DNA of 64,000 nucleotides, taken from contig NZ_KQ031382.1 of NCBI RefSeq assembly GCF_000384335.2, positions 3,669,545 through 3,733,544 of the forward strand, given 5' to 3'. The position numbers were made by a program, and so were the translations under genes. The DNA comes from Hyphomicrobium sp. 99. GTDB lineage: Bacteria; Pseudomonadota; Alphaproteobacteria; Rhizobiales; Hyphomicrobiaceae. Positions 43,470 to 53,080 of the stretch are shown piece after piece (the stretch's first letter is position 1; every line of letters starts with the position of its first letter). The notes beneath the pieces were generated by a model. The model was not told the DNA's origin and did no database searches. It saw only the letters and a list, made by a program, of their open reading frames with translations.

Positions 43470-44879
43470 ATGAGCACGAAATTTACCGACTACATCGTCA
43501 AGGACCTCGGCCTCGCCGAATGGGGGCGCAAGGAAATCTCCATCGCCGAAACCGAGATGCCGGGGCTGATGGCCACGCGCGAAGAGTACGGTGCCTCGAA
43601 ACCGCTGAAGGGTGCGCGCATCGCCGGGTCGTTGCATATGACGATCCAGACGGCAGTGCTGATCGAGACGCTCGCAGCTCTCGGCGCCGACATTCGCTGG
43701 GTCTCGTGCAACATCTACTCGACCCAAGACCACGCCGCCGCCGCCATCGCGGCAGCGGGCATTCCCGTATTTGCGTGGAAAGGCGAAACCCTCACGGACT
43801 ACTGGGACTACACGCGCAAGCTCTTCGAGTGGGGCGACGGCGGCATGCCGAACCTGATCCTCGATGACGGCGGCGACGCGACGATGTTCGTCCACCTCGG
43901 ACTGCGGGCGGAGAACGGCGACACAGCCTTCCTCGACAATCCGGGCTCGGAAGAAGAAGTGGTGTTCTTCGCACTTTTGAAGAAGACGTTGGCCGAAAAG
44001 CCCCAAGGCTGGTTTGCGTCGCTCGCAAAAGCCATCAAGGGCGTGTCGGAAGAAACGACGACCGGCGTTCACCGCCTCTATGAAATGCAGAAGGCGGGCA
44101 AGCTCCTCTTCCCCGCGATCAACGTCAACGACTCGGTTACGAAGTCGAAGTTCGACAATCTCTACGGCTGCCGTGAAAGCCTCGTCGACGGCATCCGCCG
44201 CGGCACCGACGTGATGATGGCCGGCAAGGTCGCGATGGTCGCAGGCTTCGGCGACGTCGGCAAAGGCTCGGCTGCTTCGCTCAGGAACGCAGGTTGCCGC
44301 GTGATGGTATCGGAAGTCGATCCGATCTGCGCCCTGCAGGCCGCGATGGAAGGCTACGAAGTCGTGACGATGGAAGACGCGGCACCCCGCGCCGACATCT
44401 TCGTGACGGCGACGGGCAATAAGGACATCATCACCGTCGATCACATGCGGGCCATGAAGGACCGCGCGATCGTCTGCAACATCGGCCACTTCGATAACGA
44501 GATCCAGATCGCTGGTCTCAAGAACTTCAAGTGGAACAACATCAAGCCGCAGGTCGACGAGATCGAGTTCGCGGACGGCAAGCGCATCATCCTTCTCTCG
44601 GAAGGCCGCTTGGTTAACCTCGGCAACGCGATGGGCCACCCCTCGTTCGTCATGTCCGCATCGTTCACGAACCAGACGTTGGCGCAGATCGAGCTGTTTA
44701 CCAACCAGGGCAAGTACAAGAACGAGGTTTACACGTTGCCGAAGCACCTCGACGAAAAGGTCGCGATGCTGCACCTCGCCAAGATCGGCGCCAAGCTTAC
44801 GAAGCTCAGCTCCGAGCAGGCCGCCTACATCGGTGTGAAGACCGAAGGCCCCTTCAAGTCGGACCATTACCGCTATTGA
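43470..44879 (+). CDS. ahcY: Adenosylhomocysteinase
   Basis: AhcY splits S-adenosylhomocysteine to adenosine and homocysteine, keeping methylation running. The 469-residue protein has [25 protein letters not shown] at the start, the NAD-binding [14 protein letters not shown], and the C-terminal signature ending in KSDHYRY. It contains the 40-residue insert (about 150-190) seen in bacterial and plant enzymes. In this order it follows the HPr block, as in other Rhizobiales, although the TadG-like gene intervenes on the other strand. A terminator follows at 44914. Confidence 0.98.
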   Translation: MSTKFTDYIVKDLGLAEWGRKEISIAETEMPGLMATREEYGASKPLKGARIAGSLHMTIQTAVLIETLAALGADIRWVSCNIYSTQDHAAAAIAAAGIPVFAWKGETLTDYWDYTRKLFEWGDGGMPNLILDDGGDATMFVHLGLRAENGDTAFLDNPGSEEEVVFFALLKKTLAEKPQGWFASLAKAIKGVSEETTTGVHRLYEMQKAGKLLFPAINVNDSVTKSKFDNLYGCRESLVDGIRRGTDVMMAGKVAMVAGFGDVGKGSAASLRNAGCRVMVSEVDPICALQAAMEGYEVVTMEDAAPRADIFVTATGNKDIITVDHMRAMKDRAIVCNIGHFDNEIQIAGLKNFKWNNIKPQVDEIEFADGKRIILLSEGRLVNLGNAMGHPSFVMSASFTNQTLAQIELFTNQGKYKNEVYTLPKHLDEKVAMLHLAKIGAKLTKLSSEQAAYIGVKTEGPFKSDHYRY

Positions 44880-44913
44880 TGGCCAAGCTTCGCTTGGAAC
44901 GAGCCAAATTGCG

Positions 44914-44950
44914 CGGCGCCAGGGGAACACTCTGGCGCCGTTTCATTTTG
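44914..44950 (+). terminator. Rho-independent terminator after ahcY
   Basis: CGGCGCCAG pairs perfectly with CTGGCGCCG around a nine-base loop, followed by TTTCATTTTG. Located 35 bases after the ahcY stop. Confidence 0.85.
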
Positions 44951-45084
44951 TGGCACCCGCTACGGTAGCGGCGGCGGCTTTCGCACCGCATACTCCGATT
45001 GATTCGAACCGCAAGGCCCGGAATCGTATTGGTGTGCCTGCACATAGTGGGCAGCGCCGCTTTCATGGACTACAACGGAATTCA

Positions 45085-47598
45085 ATGCGCACGACGCCCG
45101 CCCAGAACCGACGGTTGACGACCCGGCTTCAGCTGGCGCTTCTGCTCTTGGCGGCGATGGCCTGCGTCGCCGCCATGCTCGCCGTTTTCGTCGGCGGACA
45201 CCAGATCGCGACGGACCAACTCAACGAACGCCAGTTGGCCGTCATTGGCATCGTAGCGGCAACAGTGTTCGTGGCGGGCCTGGTCATTTGGCATATGGCC
45301 AGCATCGCCCGCAAAGAAGCCGGCAAGGCGAAGGCCGAAAGCCAGCATCTTCGTCGCAACCTCGCAGCAGCTGACGCCATCATCCGCGCCGAACCTCAAG
45401 TTCTCGTTTTCTGGGAGCAAGGCCAAGCCGTCCGCATCGCATCCCACACGCTGACCGATATTCCAGGCCTGCCCGAGCAGCACGCTGAAATCCTGCGCTT
45501 CGGTCAATGGCTGCAACCGGCTTCTGCCGACTTGCTGAAAACGTCGCTCGACATGCTCTTCGCGAACGGTCGCGCCTTCAGCATCATCGTCAAGACGAGC
45601 GCCGGAGCGGCCCTCGAAGCGGAAGGCCGAGCCGCCGGCGGCCGCGCTGTCCTGCGCTTCAAGGACGTCTCGGCCTACAAAGCCGAAATCGCAAGGATCG
45701 ACGAACGCCACGCGACGCTCGCGCGCGATATCCGATCGAGCCGCGCACTTCTCGATACGCTGCCGATGCCCGTCTGGCTGCGCGATCAATCGAACCGCCT
45801 CGTCTGGGTCAATAAGGCCTACGTCAAGGCCGTCGACGCCGAGAGCGAGCTCGAGGTTCTGCAACGGCAGATCGAATTGCTGGAAATGCGCCAGCGCAAG
45901 CATGTGCTCAAAACCATCGCCAGCGGCGAAAGCTACAAGGCGCGCGTTCACCTGATCGCAGGCGGCGAGCGAAAGCCTCACGACATCGTCGTCATACCCG
46001 TAGACGGCATGCTGGCAGGCGCAGCGATCGACGTCACCGACATCGAAACGGCACAGGGCGAACTCGATCGCCAAGTCGCCGCTTACGACCGGACGCTCGA
46101 TCGCGTGGAAACGGCTGTTGCACTGTTCAACCGCGATCAAAAGCTGGTTTTCTACAACGCGGCATTCGCGAAACTTTGGTCATTCGATCCGGAGTGGTTG
46201 GCAACGCGTCCAACCGATGGCGCCATCCTCGACCGGCTGCGCGAGATCGGCCTTCTGCCGCCCGTCGTCAGCCATCGCGATTGGAAAGCTCAGGTTCTCG
46301 CCTGCTATAGCTCCGGCACGCCACTCGAAGACATTTGGAACCTGACCGACGGGCGCATCATCAACGTCATCGCCGAGCAGCGTCCCGACGGCGGCGTCAC
46401 CTATCTCTTCGCCGACGAGACCGACCGCCTCGCGCTCGAAGCCCGCTATAACGCGCTGATCGACGTGCAGCGCGAAACGCTCGACAGCCTCAAGGAAGGC
46501 GTGGCCGTGTTCGGAACCGACGGCCGCCTCAAGCTGTTCAACCGGGCGTTCTGCGGTATCTGGAAAATCCCGGCAGGCCGCCTCAACGAGCTGCCGCACA
46601 TCGGCGAAATCATTGCCGCGGTTCAAGACCTCTATCCCGACGCCGGAACGTGGCTGCGCATCGGCCGCGCCGTCACCGCCTTCCAGGACGAGCGTGAAAC
46701 ATTCTCAGGCCAGATGATCCGTACCGACCATGTCGTCGTCGACTACGCTTTGATGCCGTTACCCGACGGCGCAACGCTGCTGACCTTCGCCGATGTGACG
46801 GATGCAAAGCTCGCCGAGCGCGCCCTTGTCGAGCGCAATGAAGCGCTCGTCGCTGCCGACCGCCTGAAGACGAACTTCATCGGCCATATCTCCTACGAGC
46901 TGAGAACGCCGCTCCAAACGATCAACGGCTTCTCCGAAATGCTTGCCAACCCGATGTTCGGCCAGCTGAACGACAAGCAGAGGGAATATCTCGCCGACAT
47001 TCGATCGTCGTCGAATACGCTGCTCGCGATCATCGACGACATCCTGGACCTGACGACGATCGAAGCTGGCGGCCTCGAGCTGAAACTTTCGCCCGTCGGC
47101 GTCCGCGCCATCATCGACGCAGCTATTCTCGGCATCCGCGAACGCGCTGTCCGTTCGCGGCTGACGATCGACATTGCAATCGCGGACGACGTGACGGAAA
47201 TCATGGTCGACGAAGCCCGCATGCGGCAGGTGCTCTACAATCTCCTGTCCAACGCCGTCGGCTTCTCGAAGGTCAACGGAACCATCTACCTCGCCTGCTG
47301 GCGCCAGGCCGGAAACATCTTCTTCCGTGTCGAAGATGCGGGCATCGGCATTCCGAAAGATCAGATCGGCCGCGTGTTCCAGCGCTTCGAAAGCCGCAGC
47401 CGCGGCTCGGAGCATCGTGGCGCCGGTCTCGGCCTTTCAATTGCCAAAAGCCTCGTCGAACTTCACGGCGGCAATATCGAGATCTCCTCCGAAGAGGGCC
47501 GGGGGACACGCGTGGTCGTTCGCATCCCCGAACGCCCCGTCAGCCGGACCTCCGATGGCGGCAAACACAGGCTGGCGGGCGGCGAGCGCGCAGCATAA
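45085..47598 (+). CDS. divL: DivL-type pseudo-histidine kinase (Tyr in the H-box)
   Basis: An 837-residue membrane protein. Two helices at about 10-75 are followed by several PAS domains, a HisKA-like domain and an ATPase domain (N box NLLSNAVGFSKVNG, G1 DAGIGIPKDQIGRVFQRF, G2 GAGLGLSIAKSLVELHGG). The H-box reads FIGHISYELRTPLQTINGF, with Tyr604 in the place of the phosphorylated His. This substitution is the hallmark of Caulobacter DivL, which controls the CckA-CtrA cell-cycle pathway through DivK. The neighbouring tsaE-type, nucleotidyltransferase and addAB genes match the divL region of other alphaproteobacteria. The ATG at 45085 is chosen; a frame open from 44950 lies partly in the terminator. 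Confidence 0.88.
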   Translation: MRTTPAQNRRLTTRLQLALLLLAAMACVAAMLAVFVGGHQIATDQLNERQLAVIGIVAATVFVAGLVIWHMASIARKEAGKAKAESQHLRRNLAAADAIIRAEPQVLVFWEQGQAVRIASHTLTDIPGLPEQHAEILRFGQWLQPASADLLKTSLDMLFANGRAFSIIVKTSAGAALEAEGRAAGGRAVLRFKDVSAYKAEIARIDERHATLARDIRSSRALLDTLPMPVWLRDQSNRLVWVNKAYVKAVDAESELEVLQRQIELLEMRQRKHVLKTIASGESYKARVHLIAGGERKPHDIVVIPVDGMLAGAAIDVTDIETAQGELDRQVAAYDRTLDRVETAVALFNRDQKLVFYNAAFAKLWSFDPEWLATRPTDGAILDRLREIGLLPPVVSHRDWKAQVLACYSSGTPLEDIWNLTDGRIINVIAEQRPDGGVTYLFADETDRLALEARYNALIDVQRETLDSLKEGVAVFGTDGRLKLFNRAFCGIWKIPAGRLNELPHIGEIIAAVQDLYPDAGTWLRIGRAVTAFQDERETFSGQMIRTDHVVVDYALMPLPDGATLLTFADVTDAKLAERALVERNEALVAADRLKTNFIGHISYELRTPLQTINGFSEMLANPMFGQLNDKQREYLADIRSSSNTLLAIIDDILDLTTIEAGGLELKLSPVGVRAIIDAAILGIRERAVRSRLTIDIAIADDVTEIMVDEARMRQVLYNLLSNAVGFSKVNGTIYLACWRQAGNIFFRVEDAGIGIPKDQIGRVFQRFESRSRGSEHRGAGLGLSIAKSLVELHGGNIEISSEEGRGTRVVVRIPERPVSRTSDGGKHRLAGGERAA

Positions 47599-47609
47599 AA
47601 CCGAGCGCG

Positions 47610-49157
47610 ATGACAAACCCGGCATTCTCATTCAACGACCTGACGGAAGGCGACGTCTCGCGCGTAGCGCAGGAGATCGCCTTTCTCCTTCAGCCCGGCG
47701 ATACCTTGGCGTTGGAAGGCGATCTGGGCGCCGGTAAATCGACGTTCGCGCGGGCCCTCATTCGCGCCATTGCGGGCAACCCCGAACTCGAAATTCCAAG
47801 CCCGACCTTCACACTGGTGCAAGCCTACGAAACCCCGCGTTTCGATATTGCGCACTTCGACCTCTATCGTCTCTCCGATGCGAGCGAGATCGACGAACTC
47901 GGCCTCGACGCCGCGCTCACGCGAGGCATCGCCGTCATCGAATGGCCGTCGCGTGGCGATGACCGCATTCCGCGTGACCGCTTCACCATTCGTTTCGATG
48001 AGACAATCGCGCCGGACCGCAGAAACGTCAGCCTCGACACGGCAGCCGATTTGCTCGCCCGTCTCGAACGCTTCACGGTGATCCGCGATTTTCTGGCACG
48101 TGCTGGCTGGGGCGACGCCTCGACGGCGTTCAGCTACCTGCAGGGCGATGCTTCCCCTCGCCGCTATGCCCGGCTTCAGAAGGCGGACGGCACGCGCGCG
48201 ATCCTCATGGATTCTCCGCAGCGACCCGATGGTCCGCCGATACGCGACGGCAAATCCTACAGCGCCATCGCGCATCTCGCCGAAAGCGTCAGGGCCTTCG
48301 TCGCCATAGACCGTGCGCTGGACGCCGCCGGACTCTCTGTCCCGCGTATCATCGCTGAAGACCTCGCGCAGGGCCTGCTGATCATCGAGGACTTCGGCGA
48401 CAAGGTCTTCGGCGCAGAACTCTCACGCGGACGCGATCAGGCCCCCCTTTGGAAGCGAGGCGTCGACACCTTGATCGCCGTGCAAAGCACCGAGCCCCCG
48501 TCACGGATCGCGCTTTCCGATGGCACGGAATTCATGCTTCCCGAAGCCGATGAGGGCGTTCTGGAAATCGAAACGCAACTGCTGCTCGATTGGTACTGGC
48601 CCGCGCTCCACGGGAAGCCGCCGCCGGAATCCGCACGCGACGCATTCACGGCACTTTGGCAAAGCATCTTCAAACGCATATTGAGCCAGCCAAAAACGTG
48701 GCTGCTGCGCGATTTCCATTCGCCAAATCTGATCGCGCTCGACGACCGGCCAAGCCCGCGCGATGTCGGCATCATCGACTTCCAGGATGCGATGATCGGC
48801 CCGGCCGCCTATGACCTCGTATCGCTCCTTCAGGACGCGCGGGTCGACGTACCGGAAGTTCTGGAAAAGCAGCTGCTCGAACATTACGTCGCCGCGACCA
48901 CGGCCCGAAACCCGAAGTTCGATCAGCCCGAATTCCGCTTCAGCTATGCCGCACTCGGGGCACAACGAAATACCAAGATCCTCGGCATCTTCGCGCGTCT
49001 CGCGATGCGCGACGGAAAAAGGCAATACCTCGCCCATATGCCAAGGATCTGGGGGTATCTCGAGCGGGATCTACAGCACGAGGGTCTCACCGCGCTGAAG
49101 GCGTGGTATGACGAGAACCTACCTCGGAGCCTGCGCGCAGAAGCCCTGAAGATCTAA
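47610..49157 (+). CDS. TsaE-AmgK fusion: tRNA t6A ATPase plus cell-wall sugar kinase
   Basis: A 515-residue bifunctional protein. Residues 1-150 are TsaE, the ATPase needed for N6-threonylcarbamoyladenosine in tRNA, with Walker A GDLGAGKST (37-45), PSPTFTLVQAYE and HFDLYRLSDASEIDELGLD. From about 155 on it is an aminoglycoside phosphotransferase-like kinase of the AmgK type: QGDASPRRYARL, LLRDFHSPNLIAL (catalytic Asp) and VGIIDFQDAMIGPAAYDLVSLL (metal Asp). AmgK phosphorylates MurNAc at C1 in peptidoglycan recycling. The next gene is the matching MurU, 22 bases on, which supports that reading. The fusion is seen in other Rhizobiales. Confidence 0.92.
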   Translation: MTNPAFSFNDLTEGDVSRVAQEIAFLLQPGDTLALEGDLGAGKSTFARALIRAIAGNPELEIPSPTFTLVQAYETPRFDIAHFDLYRLSDASEIDELGLDAALTRGIAVIEWPSRGDDRIPRDRFTIRFDETIAPDRRNVSLDTAADLLARLERFTVIRDFLARAGWGDASTAFSYLQGDASPRRYARLQKADGTRAILMDSPQRPDGPPIRDGKSYSAIAHLAESVRAFVAIDRALDAAGLSVPRIIAEDLAQGLLIIEDFGDKVFGAELSRGRDQAPLWKRGVDTLIAVQSTEPPSRIALSDGTEFMLPEADEGVLEIETQLLLDWYWPALHGKPPPESARDAFTALWQSIFKRILSQPKTWLLRDFHSPNLIALDDRPSPRDVGIIDFQDAMIGPAAYDLVSLLQDARVDVPEVLEKQLLEHYVAATTARNPKFDQPEFRFSYAALGAQRNTKILGIFARLAMRDGKRQYLAHMPRIWGYLERDLQHEGLTALKAWYDENLPRSLRAEALKI

Positions 49158-49179
49158 CCCGATTTCGGAGACGCTTCAA

Positions 49180-49920
49180 ATGACGTCCGCCAAGCGCCCC
49201 TCGAGCGCGTTCGTACTGGCAGCCGGCAAAGGCGAGCGCATGCGTCCGCTGACGAACACCATTCCAAAGCCGCTGGTGCCGCTGGGCGGTAAGCCGTTGA
49301 TCGATCACGTGCTCGACCGTTTGGCTGCCGCAGGCATCAAGCGCGCCGTGGTCAACGTTCACTACCTCGCCGACAAGATCGAAAAGCATCTGGCGCACCG
49401 CTCCGCCCCGAAAATCATCTTTTCCGACGAGCGCGATACGCTGCTCGATACCGGCGGCGGCGCGCTCCGTGCACTGCCGAAACTCGGCGACGGCCCATTC
49501 ATCATTCACAACTCCGATTCCGTTTGGATCGAAGGCCTGGGCTCAAACCTCGATCGCCTACTCAACGGTTTCGATGAAAACCTGATGGACAGCCTGATGC
49601 TCGTCGCGCCTCTCGCCGCGAGCATCGGCTACGAGGGGCTCGGCGATTTTCAGATGGACGCGACGGGACATTTGACCCGCCAGACCGGCCCGCGCCTCGC
49701 GCCGTTCGTATTCGCCGGCGTGTCGATCGCCCATCCGCGTCTGTTCGAGAACGCGCCGAAAGGGCCCTTCTCGCTGAACAAGCTCTGGGATCGCGCCATC
49801 GACAAGGGTCGCCTTTATGGCCTCCGTCTCGAAGGCGTCTGGATGCATGTCGGCACGCCCGATGCACTCGCGGAAGCCGAAGCCGCGCTCACCGAACCGC
49901 TGACGACGAGCTCCGATTGA
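49180..49920 (+). CDS. murU: N-acetylmuramate alpha-1-phosphate uridylyltransferase (MurU-like)
   Basis: A 246-residue nucleotidyltransferase with the signature VLAAGKGERMRPLTNTIPKPLVPLGGKPLIDHVLDRL. The conserved TLLDTGGGALRALPKL and the end KLWDRAIDKGRLYGLRLEGVWMHVGTPDAL fit MurU. It makes UDP-MurNAc from MurNAc-1-phosphate, skipping de novo synthesis and the fosfomycin target. It follows the AmgK fusion, giving the AmgK-MurU pair. A more general sugar-1-phosphate nucleotidyltransferase is the alternative. Confidence 0.88.
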   Translation: MTSAKRPSSAFVLAAGKGERMRPLTNTIPKPLVPLGGKPLIDHVLDRLAAAGIKRAVVNVHYLADKIEKHLAHRSAPKIIFSDERDTLLDTGGGALRALPKLGDGPFIIHNSDSVWIEGLGSNLDRLLNGFDENLMDSLMLVAPLAASIGYEGLGDFQMDATGHLTRQTGPRLAPFVFAGVSIAHPRLFENAPKGPFSLNKLWDRAIDKGRLYGLRLEGVWMHVGTPDALAEAEAALTEPLTTSSD

Positions 49921-49948
49921 TGCCCAGGGAACTGATACCAGAAAACTG

Positions 49949-52900
49949 ATGCCAGCCAACGTTTTTACGTTACCGCTCGGAGTGCCGTTTCTCGAAGCGC
50001 TTGCCCGCGCGATCCTGAACGGCGACCTTCCAACCGCGGGCCGTCAGCCGCCTGATATCTTATCGCTTCCGAAAATCACACTTCTGCTCCCGACGCGGCG
50101 CGCAGCACGCGTCGCGCGCGAAGCTTTTCTGGCCGTCGCGAAAACGCGTGCGCTGATCATGCCGCGTATTCAGCCCATCTCGGAAGGCGAAGGCGATCTC
50201 TCGCTCATCACCAGCATCGCTGAATTGGGGCCGTCCGGTGCCGAGGCTCTCGAGCAGCCACCCGCAATCGCCTCGCTCGACCGCATGCTGGTCCTGATGC
50301 AGCTCGTCGGCCGCTGGCGCCAGTCGATGGCCGAAACCGCTTCGCAGGCGGGAAAGACCAAACTCGGATCGACGCCCGCGCAAGCCGCTCAACTCGCCGC
50401 CGAACTCGGAAAGCTGATGGACGACATCGAGCGCGAGAACGTCTCGCTCTCCGGCATCCAGACGCTCGTTCCAGAAATCTATTCAGAGCATTGGAAAGCG
50501 ACGGTCGACTTCCTTAAAATCGTTACCGAGATGTGGCCGAACTATCTGGAGCTAAGCGGCGTGACGTCTCCCGAAGCCCGCCGCAACGCGCTGATCCTCG
50601 CTGAAGCCGACCGCATCTCGCGGCTCAAACCCGACGAGATCGTTATCGTCGCGGGCGTGACCGGCTCCATTCCGTCGACGGTAACGTTGATGCGAGCCGT
50701 CGCCGCCCATCCCTCAGGCGCCATCGTACTTCCTGCGCTCGACCGCGCGCTGGATGATGAAAGCTGGAACAAAATTCCTGCTCATCCCGAGCACCCCCAG
50801 TTTGGGTTGCGGAAGCTCCTCGACGGTCTGGGCCTCACGCGCGATGACGTAGCGACGCTGCCCGGTGCGAATGCGGATCCAGCGCGCGCTGCTCGCTCGG
50901 CTTTCTTCAGCGAGGCAATGCGGCCTTCCGCGACGACGGCCCGCTGGCACGAGTTCACGGCAAATGCCGACCGCGAAAAACTTGAACAGGCACTCTCCGG
51001 CGTCTCACTGATCGAAGCGCCATCGGCGCAAGACGAAGCTGAGACCGTCGCGTTGATATTGCGCGAAGCCATCGAAACGCCCGGCCGAACTGCAGCGCTC
51101 GTCTCGCCGGACCGGTTGCTCGCACGCCGCGTCGCAATCCGTCTCGAAGCCTGGGGCATCCGCGTCGACGACAGCGCCGGACGGCCATTCGCGAAAACCG
51201 TTCCCGGCGCCTTTCTCGCCCTCGTCATCAACGCAGTTGTCAGCGAATTCGCGCCCGCCGAGACGATGGCGTTGCTTCGCCATCCACTTTGTCGAGCTGG
51301 CCTGAAGACGTTCGACATTCGACGCTACGCGCGCGCCCTCGAAATCACCGCCTTCCGCACGGCTTACCTCGGCCGGGGCATCGAGGGCATAATTGCGGCG
51401 CTCGATACGGCGGAAAGAGACGACGGCGGCGGCGATAGAAAGTTCATGCACGTCGCTGCACGACGACTGTGGGCAGAAGACCGCGAAGGCGCGCGCCAGC
51501 TCGTGTTGAAGGTTGCCGAAGCGTTCAAGCCGCTGACCGACCTCTACGCGAACCACGACCCGCACACGCTCGCCGAATTCGCCCGCGCGCATGCGGCCAG
51601 TGCCGAAGCACTTGCAACGCTCCCCGATGATGAAGCGACCACTTCGAACGGCCAGAACCCGCTGTGGCAAGGCGAAGCCGGAGACGTCGCCGGCCGCTTC
51701 TTCACCGAGCTTCTGAAACCCGAAACACCTGACGTCGAAATCCGCGCCTCCGATTACGCAGATCTCTACGCAACGCTGCTCGCCAAGGAAAACGTCCGCG
51801 AGCGAACCGCCGTACATCCGCGCATTTCGATATGGGGGCCTTTCGAGGCGCGGCTGCAGCAGCCCGACGTGCTGATCATCGGCTCGCTCAACGAAGGCAC
51901 GTGGCCCGAAGCTGCCGAGCCCGGCGCATGGCTCAATCGTCCGATGCGCGCCGAACTGGGACTGCCCTCGCCGGAAGAAGAAACCGGCCGCGCCGCCCAC
52001 GACTTCGTTTCTCTTCTCGGCGCCGAAACCGTCTATCTCACCCGCGCCGAAAAAGTCGGTGGCGTTCCGACTGTCCCCTCGCGCTGGCTCATGCGCACGA
52101 CGGCTCTGCTCAAGGGCATGAAGCTCGAGGATGCGCTCAAAGCAGACAAACCGTGGCTGGCTTGGGCGCGCGCGCGAGACTGGACTGACGACAAAAATCA
52201 AGTGCGCATCATTCCGCCGGAACCCCGACCGCCCGTCGATATACGTCCGCGAAAAATGAGCGTCACCGAGATCGAGCGCTGGACCAGCAACCCCTATGCG
52301 ATCTTCGCGCGCCACGTCCTGAAGCTCGATCCGTTGCCCGAACTCGGCGCCGCACCGGATGCGAGCCTGCGTGGCGGGCTCGTCCATGATGTGATGAAGC
52401 AGTTTGCGAAAGAGTTTCCCGGTACGCTCCCGCCAGATCCGCGCGCCGAACTCGAACGCATCGCCACCGCCGTGCTCGAAATTTTCACCGGCCATCCGCG
52501 CGTCGCCGCGTTCTGGCTGCCGCGCCTGAAGCGCTTTCTCGCCTGGTTCGCGATGACGGAAGAAGCACGGCGCGACGGGGTGAAAGCCATCATAGCCGAA
52601 ACATCCGGAAAGCTCGTCCTCGACTCGAATGGACGGCCCTTCACGCTGACCGCCCGCGCCGATCGCATCGACGACAAGGGCGGGGCCATCGTCATCACAG
52701 ACTATAAGACCGGCGCCGCCCCGAGCGACGCAGCCGTCAAAGCCGGACGCTCTCCGCAATTGCCGCTCGAAGCCGCTATCGCCCTCGGCGAAGTGGGATT
52801 CCCGCATCTCAGCGGACGCTCGGTCGAAGCCTTGCGCTACATCCGCGCTTCAGGCGGCGAACCACCCGGCGAAGAGCGTACGATCAAATGCGATGACGTC

Positions 52901-53080
52901 GCCGCGCTCGCAGCGGAAGCACGCAGCGGACTTGAACTGTTGATCGCCGCCTTCGATCGCGTCGAGACGCCCTATCGAGCCATCCGCCGCCCCGGCTATC
53001 GCTACGACTTCGATTCCTATGCCCATCTTGCGCGCGTTGCGGAATGGTCGGCGCATGTCGATGAAGAGGCTGCGTCATGA
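49949..53080 (+). CDS. addB: Double-strand break repair protein AddB
   Basis: A 1043-residue subunit of the AddAB helicase-nuclease of alphaproteobacteria. The N-terminal half is an inactivated helicase-like region (KITLLLPTRRAARVAREAFLA), and the middle has LIEAPSAQDEAETVALILREA. The C-terminal nuclease domain carries LTARADRIDDKGGAIVITDYKTGAAPSD, the Asp and Lys of a PD-(D/E)xK site. With AddA it resects broken ends for RecA. Its stop overlaps the addA start (ATGA). Confidence 0.95.
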   Translation: MPANVFTLPLGVPFLEALARAILNGDLPTAGRQPPDILSLPKITLLLPTRRAARVAREAFLAVAKTRALIMPRIQPISEGEGDLSLITSIAELGPSGAEALEQPPAIASLDRMLVLMQLVGRWRQSMAETASQAGKTKLGSTPAQAAQLAAELGKLMDDIERENVSLSGIQTLVPEIYSEHWKATVDFLKIVTEMWPNYLELSGVTSPEARRNALILAEADRISRLKPDEIVIVAGVTGSIPSTVTLMRAVAAHPSGAIVLPALDRALDDESWNKIPAHPEHPQFGLRKLLDGLGLTRDDVATLPGANADPARAARSAFFSEAMRPSATTARWHEFTANADREKLEQALSGVSLIEAPSAQDEAETVALILREAIETPGRTAALVSPDRLLARRVAIRLEAWGIRVDDSAGRPFAKTVPGAFLALVINAVVSEFAPAETMALLRHPLCRAGLKTFDIRRYARALEITAFRTAYLGRGIEGIIAALDTAERDDGGGDRKFMHVAARRLWAEDREGARQLVLKVAEAFKPLTDLYANHDPHTLAEFARAHAASAEALATLPDDEATTSNGQNPLWQGEAGDVAGRFFTELLKPETPDVEIRASDYADLYATLLAKENVRERTAVHPRISIWGPFEARLQQPDVLIIGSLNEGTWPEAAEPGAWLNRPMRAELGLPSPEEETGRAAHDFVSLLGAETVYLTRAEKVGGVPTVPSRWLMRTTALLKGMKLEDALKADKPWLAWARARDWTDDKNQVRIIPPEPRPPVDIRPRKMSVTEIERWTSNPYAIFARHVLKLDPLPELGAAPDASLRGGLVHDVMKQFAKEFPGTLPPDPRAELERIATAVLEIFTGHPRVAAFWLPRLKRFLAWFAMTEEARRDGVKAIIAETSGKLVLDSNGRPFTLTARADRIDDKGGAIVITDYKTGAAPSDAAVKAGRSPQLPLEAAIALGEVGFPHLSGRSVEALRYIRASGGEPPGEERTIKCDDVAALAAEARSGLELLIAAFDRVETPYRAIRRPGYRYDFDSYAHLARVAEWSAHVDEEAAS

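Noticed and set aside
43299..44930. A 543-codon open frame on the minus strand
   Set aside because: It is fully antisense to ahcY, whose motifs are unmistakable. The translation is rich in Arg, Asp and Val, as expected from the complement of GC-rich codons.
44998..45030. tRNA-like GATTCGAACC motif
   Set aside because: It resembles a T-arm complement but has no acceptor, D or anticodon stems around it. No tRNA was found anywhere in the window.
51005..52807. A 600-codon open frame on the minus strand
   Set aside because: Antisense to addB. No family resemblance and the composition is that of a shadow frame.
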